From: Planctomycetota bacterium
GTDB taxonomy: Bacteria; Planctomycetota; Planctomycetia; Pirellulales; Pirellulaceae
Length of the DNA stretch: 50,763 nt
Assembly: GCA_017303505.1 (NCBI GenBank)
Contig: JAFLCP010000047.1
Coordinates: 1-50,763, forward strand
Direction: 5' to 3'
This document shows positions 8,673-16,920 of this stretch, in pieces; the stretch's first letter is position 1, and each line of letters opens with the position of its first letter. The translations under genes and the position numbers were made by a program. The notes under the pieces were generated by a model that did no database searches, was not told the DNA's origin, and saw nothing but the letters and a program-made list of their open reading frames with translations.

Positions 8673-10891
8673 CAGAATGGGCTACGTTAATTCGAGAGAT
8701 TCGACGGCTTTTGCAGGATCGCTATTGTCGAATTGCGATTTTGATCGCGGTTGCAGTGAGCTTAAGGTTCTGTCTTTACTCGAATGGTCGAACGGCAACC
8801 GATGCCTATATCATTGAGCCAGCAAAAAGTGCGGCCGTTTTTTCTGTGCTGATCTTTGTGCTGCTGACTTTGGTGCAATTCCATCGCGATTTCAAAAATC
8901 GAACAGATTCCATCATCTTTAGCTATGTCAATCCTGTGCATCAACAGATTCGTCGCACTATAGGGCTCTGTTTTTTGACGTTGTTGACGACCTGTTTCAT
9001 TGTCGTAGTAGCGTACCCTTTAGCCGCTTATCGACTCGGGGACTATCTCAAGATCGAAGACTTCTTTGTGGCTTGGTTCGGGATCTTTGGGCCGGCAAAT
9101 ATCTTTGCCGTGTTGCTGACAGCTGGATTCTATATGCTGTTTCGACGCGTCGAAGTTGCGTTCCTCTTTGTGGCCGCACTCATTGCGGCTGCAAATTTTT
9201 TGCAAGGACAGTTCACGCTGAATCCTAGTTACATGTACTTTTGGGTTCAGACCAGTGCGGCAAATTTCTCGGATGTGGTGAGCAATACATTTTTGATCGA
9301 TTTGGTCTGGTGGAATAGGCTGTTTTGCGGCTTGGTCGCAACGCTAATTTGGCTGCTTGGTATCTGCTCTGTTCGCCGCTACGGTTTTGGGTGGTTCGGC
9401 TCTTTAGCGGTTAATATAAAGTCGATTTGGATTCCTAGTGGCGTGGCGGTTTCGGCGCTCGCTGCATACTTTGCTTTTGTTTATGAACCGCACTTTGATC
9501 GCAGTTTGCCGATGAACTTTGGTCCCGTTATAAGCTCAGGAACTGGGATTGCTACAACTTTTCAAACGGCTACCAAGCCACCCGAGCCGACATTTCGTCT
9601 GCTGAAACAAATAACGGATGTGCGAATCGATACCAAGAGACGGCGGGTAAATGGACAAGCTATTTACCAGTTGGAAAATCTGAAGGGAATCGCCCAGCCT
9701 TTGAGCTTTGATTTGAGTACGGGATATTCCATTGAGCAGGCCAAGGTCAATGGAGTGGTTGTTCCCATTGTGTGCGGTGACAAGGAGGAGATGGGACGGG
9801 CTACGTGGACCATGCAAGTGGAGGTAACGCAACAGATCGAAGTTGAGTTGCTCTATGGTGGGCGTGTGAAAAACAACGGAGCCATAAGTCAGCGCCCGAC
9901 ATTTGGTATATCGGAAGGATTTGTGTGGTTGTCGCCAGCTGGATTCGCTCCGATTGCGAAGGCGGAACTTGGCAAAGAGTCAAAGATCAGTGGTAGTTTC
10001 TCGCTTCCAGAAAAACTGTTCCCACTGCTCACGAACACGACTCCTGAGAAAATTGCGACCGAGGACGGTGTCACAAAGTGGAGCTTTTCGCTCAACGGAT
10101 CTCGCGCGACTGGAGTTTCTGCGGCCGATTATGCGAGCACTAAATTTCAAGCTGGCGGCTTGGATGTGAACTTCGTCCACTTCAGCAAACATGGCCAGGA
10201 AGTGGAATCGATGAAAGCGGTTGAGGTCATGAAAGCTTCGATAGACTATTTCACCAATGCGTATGGTCCACTCCCGTACAAAGATCATCTGGTAATGTTG
10301 GAACTGCCTGCTTCATTTTCTGGTGGATTTGCTGCGGGAAATACCAGCGCGATGGATGAGACATCGTTTGCATCCGAAGGTTTTTTGCCTCAAGGCGAGT
10401 TTGCTAATCCCGATGGTGGCAGCGGTATCGAAACTTTGGTGCATGAAATCGCGCATCAGTGGTGGGGCTTGGCGACCATGCCTGTTCCAGATGAAAGCTC
10501 GCTGTGGACAGCAGAAGGGATAACGTGTTACAGCACTTATCGATTTATGGAGGAGTACTATGGGGCCGAGTATGCGAAAAAGACCTACATTGATGTTTGG
10601 GAGCGCGGACGGATGCGTTATGAGAATGCGTTCTATATTCGCAATCCGCAATATTTGAAAATGCTTTCGCCCGCAGATGCTTCCAACGTGTTGGGCGGGT
10701 TGAGATCGATGGCCATCTATGAAGTCATGTCATTGCAATTGCTGAAAGCTGAGGCAGCTTGCGGTGGCAAAGAGGCATTTCAAAAGAAGCTCGGGGATTT
10801 GTACAAGTCGCGTATTCGACAGCCGGTCACATATGCGGATTTTTTGACTGCCGTTGGGCTCAAGGCGGAGGATCTCGATCTTGCAAAGTAA
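8669..10891 (+). CDS. ABC-2-type permease fused to an M1-like aminopeptidase domain
   Basis: 740 residues. The first ~275 hold six or seven hydrophobic segments (about 20-35, 50-66, 95-117, 135-155, 160-178, 210-235, 255-275), an ABC-2-like permease. The rest is a soluble domain that would lie outside the cytoplasm, with a gluzincin site HEIAH at 592-596 followed by WWG and Glu616 (WTAEG), as in M1 metallopeptidases. Nineteen residues separate the second His and the Glu, one more than the classical spacing. The GxMEN exopeptidase motif is degenerate: SGGFAAGNTSAMDE stands in its place. It overlaps the ATPase gene by four bases and its own 3' end overlaps the next permease. The role is probably peptide processing coupled to export, but this is inference. 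Confidence 0.85.
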   Translation: MTEWATLIREIRRLLQDRYCRIAILIAVAVSLRFCLYSNGRTATDAYIIEPAKSAAVFSVLIFVLLTLVQFHRDFKNRTDSIIFSYVNPVHQQIRRTIGLCFLTLLTTCFIVVVAYPLAAYRLGDYLKIEDFFVAWFGIFGPANIFAVLLTAGFYMLFRRVEVAFLFVAALIAAANFLQGQFTLNPSYMYFWVQTSAANFSDVVSNTFLIDLVWWNRLFCGLVATLIWLLGICSVRRYGFGWFGSLAVNIKSIWIPSGVAVSALAAYFAFVYEPHFDRSLPMNFGPVISSGTGIATTFQTATKPPEPTFRLLKQITDVRIDTKRRRVNGQAIYQLENLKGIAQPLSFDLSTGYSIEQAKVNGVVVPIVCGDKEEMGRATWTMQVEVTQQIEVELLYGGRVKNNGAISQRPTFGISEGFVWLSPAGFAPIAKAELGKESKISGSFSLPEKLFPLLTNTTPEKIATEDGVTKWSFSLNGSRATGVSAADYASTKFQAGGLDVNFVHFSKHGQEVESMKAVEVMKASIDYFTNAYGPLPYKDHLVMLELPASFSGGFAAGNTSAMDETSFASEGFLPQGEFANPDGGSGIETLVHEIAHQWWGLATMPVPDESSLWTAEGITCYSTYRFMEEYYGAEYAKKTYIDVWERGRMRYENAFYIRNPQYLKMLSPADASNVLGGLRSMAIYEVMSLQLLKAEAACGGKEAFQKKLGDLYKSRIRQPVTYADFLTAVGLKAEDLDLAK

Positions 10892-11603
10892 CAAGATTTT
10901 TATGTATGAAATCCGTCGTATGCTGTTTTCGCGTGAGTATCTTTTACTGACCCTCGCGCTGCTGGCGTATTCGCTGTTCTTGATTCGTAGCCGGGTGTTG
11001 TTTGGTACCGGCTATACGGCGCCTTTTTCTCTGTGGACCTTTGCTGACTATGTGTCGTCCACTATGGTGTTGGCACTGATTTTGTTGGTTGCTATGTGTT
11101 CCAAGCTCTTTACGGAAACGGAGATGCAGGCCTCGTCGATTCTGCGTTCGACACCCACATCCTATGGTGTCTATCGATCTCTGCGTTTGGCGAGTATCAC
11201 GTTGTTGTATATGGTGAGTGTAGGGTTAAGTGCCGGCGCATGTTATGTCTACTACGTCTCTGTATTTGGGGAGACAAGCTGGCTACCGCTGGCACGAGTT
11301 TGGGGGCTGCTTGTGGTCCCATCTTCCGTCTTTGTTTTGGGGATAACGCTTATCGCAGGAACGTATTCTTGGGGATGGATACAACTCGTTTTGGCCGGAT
11401 TGTTGTCTTTGGAAATCTTTCGGATTCCCCTGCCAGAGATATTTGATATCCGTGGAGCATCGCTCTTAAGTGCGTTGCAGTCCAGCGACCAGCCGTTTGC
11501 AATGACGGCGTCCTTTGTCTTGGGGCGTTGTTTGATTTCGGGGGTGGGAGTAGCGCTCGTCGTCTTATCTTTCAGGCGAACGATGGGGCAAGCCGTAGAG
11601 TGA
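10881..11603 (+). CDS. ABC transporter permease subunit
   Basis: 240 residues from TTG 10881. GGAGGA at 10867-10872 lies eight bases upstream, inside the end of the previous gene, which the start overlaps by 11 bases; ATG 10902 is the alternative. There are about six membrane segments: FSREYLLLTLALLAYSLFLI, SSTMVLALILLVAMCSKLF, ITLLYMVSVGLSAGACYVYY, VVPSSVFVLGITLIAG, WIQLVLAGLLSLEIF and CLISGVGVALVVLSF. The FTETEMQASSILRSTPTS stretch after the second segment recalls ABC-2 permeases. With the ATPase and the permease-peptidase fusion it makes a three-gene exporter, so the complex would have two different membrane halves. Confidence 0.8.
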   Translation: MQSNKIFMYEIRRMLFSREYLLLTLALLAYSLFLIRSRVLFGTGYTAPFSLWTFADYVSSTMVLALILLVAMCSKLFTETEMQASSILRSTPTSYGVYRSLRLASITLLYMVSVGLSAGACYVYYVSVFGETSWLPLARVWGLLVVPSSVFVLGITLIAGTYSWGWIQLVLAGLLSLEIFRIPLPEIFDIRGASLLSALQSSDQPFAMTASFVLGRCLISGVGVALVVLSFRRTMGQAVE

Positions 11604-11695
11604 AGCGTTGCCTTTTCTTGCTGCCGCACGGATAATGCAAGCTGGTTCTGGATCGTGTGTTGAACTCTGTGCGTCATTTATGGGGGATTCCTTCG

Positions 11696-12007
11696 ATGAC
11701 GGTAGGGCAATGGATAGGTGTCGCAGGGGCGGTTGCAGGTGTTGTCCTTGGACTTTCCGGTGGAGTCATCGGGACCCTCAATAGCTTGCGACATGCCAAA
11801 GGTCCTCGCGAAAAACAGTTTCTCATTTGGGCCAGCATCGTGTGTTGGCTGAGTATCGCCATCTTTATCCCGCTGCTCGTGTTTCTCCCGACGCCTGCGA
11901 GGATGCTTCTCTGGATTCCGTACGCTGTGTTGTTGACACAGGGTATCAGTTACTGGAATCGAACTCAGCAGAAAATTCGGGACGAAGAAATGCAGGCCGG
12001 CGCCTAA
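11696..12007 (+). CDS. Small two- to three-TM membrane protein, unknown
   Basis: 103 residues from ATG 11696, with GGGGGA eight bases before it. A glycine-rich first membrane segment (IGVAGAVAGVVLGLSGGVIG) is followed by a basic loop with SLRHAKGPREKQF, then two further segments (WASIVCWLSIAIFIPLLVFL and LLWIPYAVLLTQG) and a polar tail. No family was recognised. It follows the ABC permease by 92 bases and may be in the same transcript. Confidence 0.6.
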   Translation: MTVGQWIGVAGAVAGVVLGLSGGVIGTLNSLRHAKGPREKQFLIWASIVCWLSIAIFIPLLVFLPTPARMLLWIPYAVLLTQGISYWNRTQQKIRDEEMQAGA

Positions 12008-12035
12008 GACCGCTGCGAATTGTGCCCAAAAGGGT

Positions 12036-12620
12036 ATGAACAAAAAACGCGTCATATGGTGGAATCCATACTGGGCGCACTGCCCAGCGGCCCAGAAAAA
12101 ATGGGCTCTCCTTCTCAATCGCTATAGTGTTTTGTGTGTCGTGGCGATGGCGTGTTCTTTAGTTGCCGTTATGGCAATTGGAATCAAGCAGATCGCACCT
12201 CAGGCTGACACGCTCGGTTTGTTGAGCCTTCTCGTGCAAATCCCGGCGATCTTCGGGTTGGTGTACCTGTATGCGATCGTGGATCGATGTATTCCAGCCC
12301 GGGTTGTGATGAAAGAGGATCGGTTTGTAGTGCAGCGAGGTGAGGCTATTGCGATCGTGTATTTCAAAGATGTGGCCAAGCTGCGTGTAGTGGTGTTTGC
12401 TGAGAAAATGATTCGATTATCGATTCGATTTCGCAGCAAGACAGGTTCGCGAACATTGCGGATCGGGTTACCGGCCGAATTAAGCTTGAAAGAGTTTTTG
12501 GATAATTTCGCGTGCGAAAAAAAGGTGCTCGATGCGCGAGATTTATTCGGCAAGTTTTCTAAAGAATCGTTGAAGTTGAGTTCGCCCGTCGCTTCTGTTT
12601 CAAAGAACGACCGGTCGTAA
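12036..12620 (+). CDS. Membrane protein with C-terminal PH-like domain, unknown
   Basis: 194 residues. Two membrane segments (about 32-50, VLCVVAMACSLVAVMAIG, and 60-82, LLVQIPAIFGLVYLYA) are followed by a soluble part with alternating beta strands (RVVMKEDRFVVQRGEAIAIV, then KLRVVVFAEKMIRLSIRF). This is the layout of bacterial PH-domain (DUF304-like) membrane proteins, a guess from pattern only. It lies 28 bases after the preceding small membrane gene on the same strand and is probably co-transcribed with it. It is followed by a weak terminator and a convergent gene. Confidence 0.6.
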   Translation: MNKKRVIWWNPYWAHCPAAQKKWALLLNRYSVLCVVAMACSLVAVMAIGIKQIAPQADTLGLLSLLVQIPAIFGLVYLYAIVDRCIPARVVMKEDRFVVQRGEAIAIVYFKDVAKLRVVVFAEKMIRLSIRFRSKTGSRTLRIGLPAELSLKEFLDNFACEKKVLDARDLFGKFSKESLKLSSPVASVSKNDRS

Positions 12621-12630
12621 AATAAACGAA

Positions 12631-12681
12631 GCCGACACCTGGGGGCTCGTGAGAGCTTGCTCAAGCATCGGCCTTGTTTTT
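12631..12681 (+). terminator. Possible terminator, GCCGA/TCGGC stem then T-rich tail
   Basis: GCCGA (12631-12635) can pair with TCGGC (12668-12672), with inner pairing of GCTC/GAGC bases, and CTTGTTTTT follows. It lies 10 bases after the plus-strand stop codon. The loop is long, so the call is weak. Confidence 0.35.
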
Positions 12682-12799
12682 CCTATTGGCTGCTGGCGGC
12701 AAAAAATGGAGCCGCTGCGAGAATGGCGAAAATCGAGCGTGCTACTACACTTGCCCTTTTAATGATCTTGGCCAACGCAATATATGATCCCTCTGCCGA

Positions 12800-12885
12800 A
12801 AAGACAGCCTCCAGGAGGGTGCGGGTACTTTCACCCCGCGGATGTATCATAGACCACAAAGGTCTAGTCGCAAGGTACATCGGAA
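12800..12885. other. Structured intergenic stretch with nested hairpins
   Basis: Between convergent genes (12620 and 12940). Reading plus, three neighbouring foldable parts follow each other: CCTCC-A-GGAGG, then GCGGGT/ACCCCGC around ACTTTC, then an outer GATGTA/TACATC pair enclosing TAGACC-ACAAA-GGTCTA. It could be a terminator complex or a small RNA. Both strands have weak open frames over it without protein character. Confidence 0.3.
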
Positions 12886-12939
12886 TTCATAGCCGATTAC
12901 TTTGGGGAAATTTCACATGAATTATGTTGGACAGACGGT

Positions 12940-14124
12940 TTATGCGGTTCGGCACAGTTTGCAAACCGCATCAATCAATCGATTCATTTCGTCCACGCCG
13001 TAGTACAAATGGCAGGAAACGCGAATCAAATAACGATTTGCAAAGTGCACAATGGGGACTTCAATTCGCTCAATGTCCCACAATTTTTTTTGCAATAAAC
13101 TCCAATCACCTTCGGGTAGCCACACTGCGGCCATCCAGCCGTACAGGGCATTCGAATAAGGACCAGGTTGATCGGGAACGACAGGCTCGGTCCCCAACCG
13201 CTGCGACAATTCGTTACGCACATACTGTGCCAATTGATGGTTTCTGGATCGCAAATCGTTCAAATTGTATTTCTGAAAAACATCGATGGCGGCAGGAACA
13301 GACAGATATGGACTGTAGTCGCGAGTCCCCACCCAAATTTGATGATCCGACCAACTTTTCAGTTCGCCTGGCGGGAGACGTCCCCAGCTGATTTCAAAAG
13401 GGCTCACCTGTTCATGCCATTGCGGAGCAATGTAGGTGAAACCGCAACCAAGCGGTGCGCTTAACCATTTGTGGCAACTGGCCGTATAGAAATCGCAACG
13501 CAACTCTTCTAGCTGAAGCGGGTACTGCAAGAGCGTATGTGGGCCATCGATACACACCGCAGCGCTCCGTCGATGCGCTAAATCGGTTAGCTCCGCTACC
13601 GGAAGAATGATGGCCGTTGGCGAAGTGATTTGGCTCAAAATCAGCAGTCGAGTTTCCGGGCGCATTTCCTTTTCGTAGATATGGATAATCTGTTCTGAAG
13701 ACGAGATCGGAAAAGGAATTTCGATCTCTCGATACAATGCGCCCGTTTGTTCGCAGCGTCGCTTCCAAATTTTCTTTACGGCACCATATTCATGATTGTT
13801 GAGCAGGACTTCTTGTCCGGGTTGCAACGGAAAGAAACTGGCAATGTGATTCATGCCAGTTGTCGCACACGTACAGAAGGCCAAGTTATTGGCGTCCGTT
13901 CCCAAGAACTGTGCTAGTCGTTCTCGCGCATGCCACCAGGCTGGTTCCAGTTGCCGCAAATAGAAATCCATCGGGTTAGCAATGTTGCGAGCTTGCCATT
14001 GACGCTGATCCACGAGGACGTCGCGAGGTGTTAAGCCAAACGCACCATGATTGAGATACAAAACATCGGCAGGGAGGTCCCAGTCTTCAGGATATGCTGT
14101 TTGCCAGTTTTCAAGTGATTTCAT
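12940..14124 (-). CDS. Class V aminotransferase, isopenicillin N epimerase (CefD)-like
   Basis: 394 residues, a PLP fold-type I enzyme. The N-terminus LYLNHGAFGLTPRDVL followed by NPMDFYLRQLEP is typical of the CefD/EgtE-like branch of class V aminotransferases. The PLP Lys is in TASCHKWLSAPLGCGF, and the Asp/His pair that holds the cofactor is in VCIDGPHTLLQYPL. Such enzymes act as epimerases, desulfurases, kynureninase-like lyases or C-S lyases, so activity is open. It begins nine bases after the stop of the DtxR-like regulator on the same strand and is surely co-transcribed with it, hinting at a role in metal- or sulfur-related chemistry (inference). A start ATG stands at 14124. Confidence 0.82.
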   Translation of the reverse strand: MKSLENWQTAYPEDWDLPADVLYLNHGAFGLTPRDVLVDQRQWQARNIANPMDFYLRQLEPAWWHARERLAQFLGTDANNLAFCTCATTGMNHIASFFPLQPGQEVLLNNHEYGAVKKIWKRRCEQTGALYREIEIPFPISSSEQIIHIYEKEMRPETRLLILSQITSPTAIILPVAELTDLAHRRSAAVCIDGPHTLLQYPLQLEELRCDFYTASCHKWLSAPLGCGFTYIAPQWHEQVSPFEISWGRLPPGELKSWSDHQIWVGTRDYSPYLSVPAAIDVFQKYNLNDLRSRNHQLAQYVRNELSQRLGTEPVVPDQPGPYSNALYGWMAAVWLPEGDWSLLQKKLWDIERIEVPIVHFANRYLIRVSCHLYYGVDEMNRLIDAVCKLCRTA

Positions 14125-14133
14125 ATGGGATGA

Positions 14134-14808
14134 TTATTGTTGAATCGGTCGCATTGATTCGACCACCATGATCTTTTCGCTGACGTCAAATGACAGCGTT
14201 ACTTGTTCCTTCGCAATGGCGACTACGACGATCCTCGACATCGGATCGCAGTGGACCACTTTCCCTTCGGCGTTTGGAGTAAGACCTCGCTCTTGCAAGT
14301 ACCGCAGAAAGTCGGGAGATTGTTCGATGACACGCTGCACGATGAACTCGGTCCCCAGGGAGCAGGCTGCCAAACTAAGTTGGCTCGGTGTAGAGACTGT
14401 ACCGTCGGCTTTAGGAATCGGATCACCATGTGGATCAAAAGCGGGGTGCCCTAAATAATCATCGATGCGATCGACCAGGAAATCGCTAGCGGCATGTTCC
14501 ATGTTCTCGGCTTCTTCGTGCACTTCATCCCACGATAGATGCAGTGTTTGAACAAGGAAAAGTTCGATCAATCGATGGCGCCGTAGAACTCGCAGCGCAA
14601 GTTGCTCACCATGGTCCGTTAATGTCACGCCACCATAGGGCGTATAATCTACAAGATTACTCTCTCGCAGGGTCTTGAGCATACTGGTGACTGAACCCGG
14701 CGAAATATGAAGAGTCGTCGCTATAGCGCCTGTGGTCGCAGGGCCGCTGTTGTCGAGGCACAGCAGATAAATTGCTTTTACATAATTTTCTACTGTCAGG
14801 CTGGGCAA
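14134..14808 (-). CDS. DtxR/MntR-family metal-dependent transcriptional regulator
   Basis: 224 residues from TTG 14808, chosen because GAGG lies eight bases upstream and the protein then begins PSLTVENYVKAIYLL as DtxR proteins do; a GTG at 14907 would add 33 unlikely residues. The winged helix (TGAIATTLHISPGSVTSMLK) is followed by a dimerisation and metal-binding domain (HRLIELFLVQTLHLSWDEVH, then EEAENMEHAASD with the expected Glu/His ligands, and DPHGDPIPKADG). The C-terminal FeoA-like SH3 domain is LAACSLGTEFIVQRV to the end. It should sense Fe or Mn and repress its targets. It is divergent from mch and leads a two-gene operon with the CefD-like enzyme. Confidence 0.88.
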   Translation of the reverse strand: MPSLTVENYVKAIYLLCLDNSGPATTGAIATTLHISPGSVTSMLKTLRESNLVDYTPYGGVTLTDHGEQLALRVLRRHRLIELFLVQTLHLSWDEVHEEAENMEHAASDFLVDRIDDYLGHPAFDPHGDPIPKADGTVSTPSQLSLAACSLGTEFIVQRVIEQSPDFLRYLQERGLTPNAEGKVVHCDPMSRIVVVAIAKEQVTLSFDVSEKIMVVESMRPIQQ

Positions 14809-14989
14809 CGGTTTAGCCTCGCAGCAAGAGGGGTAAAATTCCAAAGGAGCATTGTAGGACGCGCCGGCATTCGTCACAACGGAGCATAAATTGCTTGCGA
14901 ATTCCACGTTTGCTTACCCGCTTGGCAACCGGGGCAAGTTGCGAAAGAATGTACCGCTCCCTATCGAGCCCCAGAATCTGGAGATTTTC

Positions 14990-15934
14990 ATGTTTCTCAT
15001 CAATCAAACGGCTGCTTCGATGTGCGATGTGGTTCGCACAGAATTGGAAGATCTTCGCGTAGCCGTTCATACATTGCCCTGTGGAGCCGAAGTTTTCGAT
15101 TTTGGTGTGAAACAGCTCGGCGGCTTGGTGGCAGGGGAATGGTTAGCTGAGATCTGCTTGGCAGGTAAGGCGGATGTGAATGTGTTGCCCGGTGATCGCA
15201 ACATTTGGGCTGGGCCATGGGTGCAAGTTACATCAGATGAACCTGTTATCGCCTGTATGGCGGCACAATACGCTGGCTGGCCCGTAAAGGTAGGCGAGTA
15301 TTTCGCCATGGGCTCTGGGCCAATGCGTTCCAAGCGCGGACGCGAGCACGTACTGCAATCACTAGCGATCCAAGATTCATCTCCCTTCGCCGTTGGCGTC
15401 TTAGAAGCCGATGTATTGCCAACGAATGAAGTCGCAGAGGCGATCGCGAAAGAGTGTCAAGTCGAACCGCAGCATCTGAGACTGCTAGTAGCACCTACGC
15501 GCAGTCTTGCGGGCGTTGTGCAGGTTGTGGCGCGGAGTGTAGAAACCGCCTTGCATAAGTTGTTCGAGTTGGGCTTTCCTTTGCAAGCAGTGAAGAGCGC
15601 GCATGGCATCGCTCCGTTGCCACCCCCTGCGAAAGATTTTGTTAAAGGTATTGGGCGCACCAATGACGCGATACTCTACGGCGGCTTAGTGACTCTTTAT
15701 GTTGATGCTGACGACGCACTGATCAAAGAAATAGGCCCCAAAGTTCCGAGCCAATCTTCGCGAGATTTCGGATCTCCATTTGCAGAGATCTTTAAGAAGT
15801 ACAACTTTGATTTTTATCAAGTGGATGCGGGGCTGTTTAGTCCTGCGGAAATTGTATTTTCTAATTTGCAGAGCGGTCATACCTATCGATATGGTGCACC
15901 GCGACCTGATTTAATCGCCAAGTCGTTCACCTAA
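14990..15934 (+). CDS. mch: Methenyltetrahydromethanopterin cyclohydrolase
   Basis: 314 residues from ATG 14990 (GGAG seven bases before). The match to Mch is strong over the whole length: GGLVAGEWLAEICLAGKADV, ACMAAQYAGWPVKVGEYFAM, GSGPMRS, LLVAPTRSLAGVVQVVARSV, ETALHKL and the late GRTNDAILYGG. The enzyme converts methenyl-H4MPT to formyl-H4MPT in the cytosol, a step in formaldehyde oxidation in methylotrophs and planctomycetes and in archaeal methanogenesis. Presence of this archaeal-type C1 gene is a known planctomycetal trait. It is divergent from the DtxR-like gene and is followed at ~85 bases by an ATP-grasp ligase often met beside H4MPT genes. Confidence 0.93.
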   Translation: MFLINQTAASMCDVVRTELEDLRVAVHTLPCGAEVFDFGVKQLGGLVAGEWLAEICLAGKADVNVLPGDRNIWAGPWVQVTSDEPVIACMAAQYAGWPVKVGEYFAMGSGPMRSKRGREHVLQSLAIQDSSPFAVGVLEADVLPTNEVAEAIAKECQVEPQHLRLLVAPTRSLAGVVQVVARSVETALHKLFELGFPLQAVKSAHGIAPLPPPAKDFVKGIGRTNDAILYGGLVTLYVDADDALIKEIGPKVPSQSSRDFGSPFAEIFKKYNFDFYQVDAGLFSPAEIVFSNLQSGHTYRYGAPRPDLIAKSFT

Positions 15935-16018
15935 ATTTAACTTCTTAGGTCGTGTGTTCACGTCACGGAACCAAGTTATCGCCATTTGCCAATCCATCAA
16001 AGAGTCGTCAGAATCGCT

Positions 16019-16912
16019 GTGAAATTTTGCATCCTCGGTTCGCCAGAGAATTGGTACGTACGCGATTTGATTCGAGCGGCGCATGAGCACTCGATTCAAG
16101 TTCGATCGTTTGAGAACATCTCGGCGAATTGTGATCGCAGCGGCCATTGGCTCGTGAAGGCTGATGATTGTGTGTTGAGTGAATGCGATGCGGTCTTTGT
16201 TCGTACGATGCCGCTCGGGTCTCTTGAGCAAATGGTGGTGCGCATTGATATGTTGCATATGTTGCAGCAGTTTGGTGTGCAGATTGTCAATTCGCCACGA
16301 ACGCTTGAGATTGCGATTGATAAGTGGTTGACGTTGTATCACCTGCGTGAAATGGGTGTAGCGATTCCAGCTACCGAGTGTTGTCAAAAGAGAGAGCACT
16401 CGATGGAAGCTTTCGAACGCTTGGGGCGAGATGTGGTGGTTAAGCCCATTTTTGGCGGCGAAGGTCGAGGCATCATGCGTGTGCAAGATGCCGATTTGGC
16501 TTGGCGCGTGTTCAGCACCCTCGAGCAACTTCGCCAAGTCGCCTACATCCAAGAATTTGTGCCTCATTTCGGCTATGATGTGAGGTTGTTAGCTGTAGGT
16601 GACCGTATCGCAGCCGTTCGTCGCGAGTCGCACGATGATTGGCGAACCAATGTTTCGCGGGGTGCAACCGCGATACCGATTGAGCCCAATGAGGAGCAGG
16701 TCGGTTTGGTCAAGCGAATCATGCAACGGATGCAAGCGACAACACTGGGGATCGACCTGCTTCCCGCACACAACGGCAAGAGCTATTTGCTGGAAGTAAA
16801 TGCGGTGCCGGGTTGGAAGGGGACTGCCCAAGCAACAGGAGTGGATGTGGCTGCTTGGATGATCGAAGCGGCTGTACGGCAAGTTGAAGTGGCCCAAGGT
16901 ATTAAAGAGTAA
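16019..16912 (+). CDS. ATP-grasp ligase, RimK/MptN-like
   Basis: 297 residues from GTG 16019, giving the usual start KFCILGSPENWYVRDL; an ATG at 15986 adds 11 residues and no ribosome site decides between them. It has the ATP-grasp pattern: VVKPIFGGEGRGIMRV (nucleotide-binding strand and glycine loop), AYIQEFVPHFGYDVRLLAVG and GIDLLPAHNGKSYLLEVNAV with the metal-binding Glu and Asn. The family attaches glutamate or another amino acid to a carboxylate. RimK-like genes next to H4MPT-pathway genes are thought to finish the cofactor side chain, which the position beside mch supports (inference). The stop is only eight bases before oleC. Confidence 0.8.
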   Translation: MKFCILGSPENWYVRDLIRAAHEHSIQVRSFENISANCDRSGHWLVKADDCVLSECDAVFVRTMPLGSLEQMVVRIDMLHMLQQFGVQIVNSPRTLEIAIDKWLTLYHLREMGVAIPATECCQKREHSMEAFERLGRDVVVKPIFGGEGRGIMRVQDADLAWRVFSTLEQLRQVAYIQEFVPHFGYDVRLLAVGDRIAAVRRESHDDWRTNVSRGATAIPIEPNEEQVGLVKRIMQRMQATTLGIDLLPAHNGKSYLLEVNAVPGWKGTAQATGVDVAAWMIEAAVRQVEVAQGIKE

Positions 16913-16920
16913 AGAGCAGC

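Noticed and set aside
11252-11677. 141-codon minus frame across the end of the ABC permease
   Set aside because: Low-complexity Lys/Thr/Pro shadow; the plus strand encodes clear membrane helices.
12683-12880. 65-codon minus frame in the convergent spacer
   Set aside because: No ribosome site, overlaps the hairpin cluster, and ends in random Ala/Phe residues. It remains possible but is not supported.
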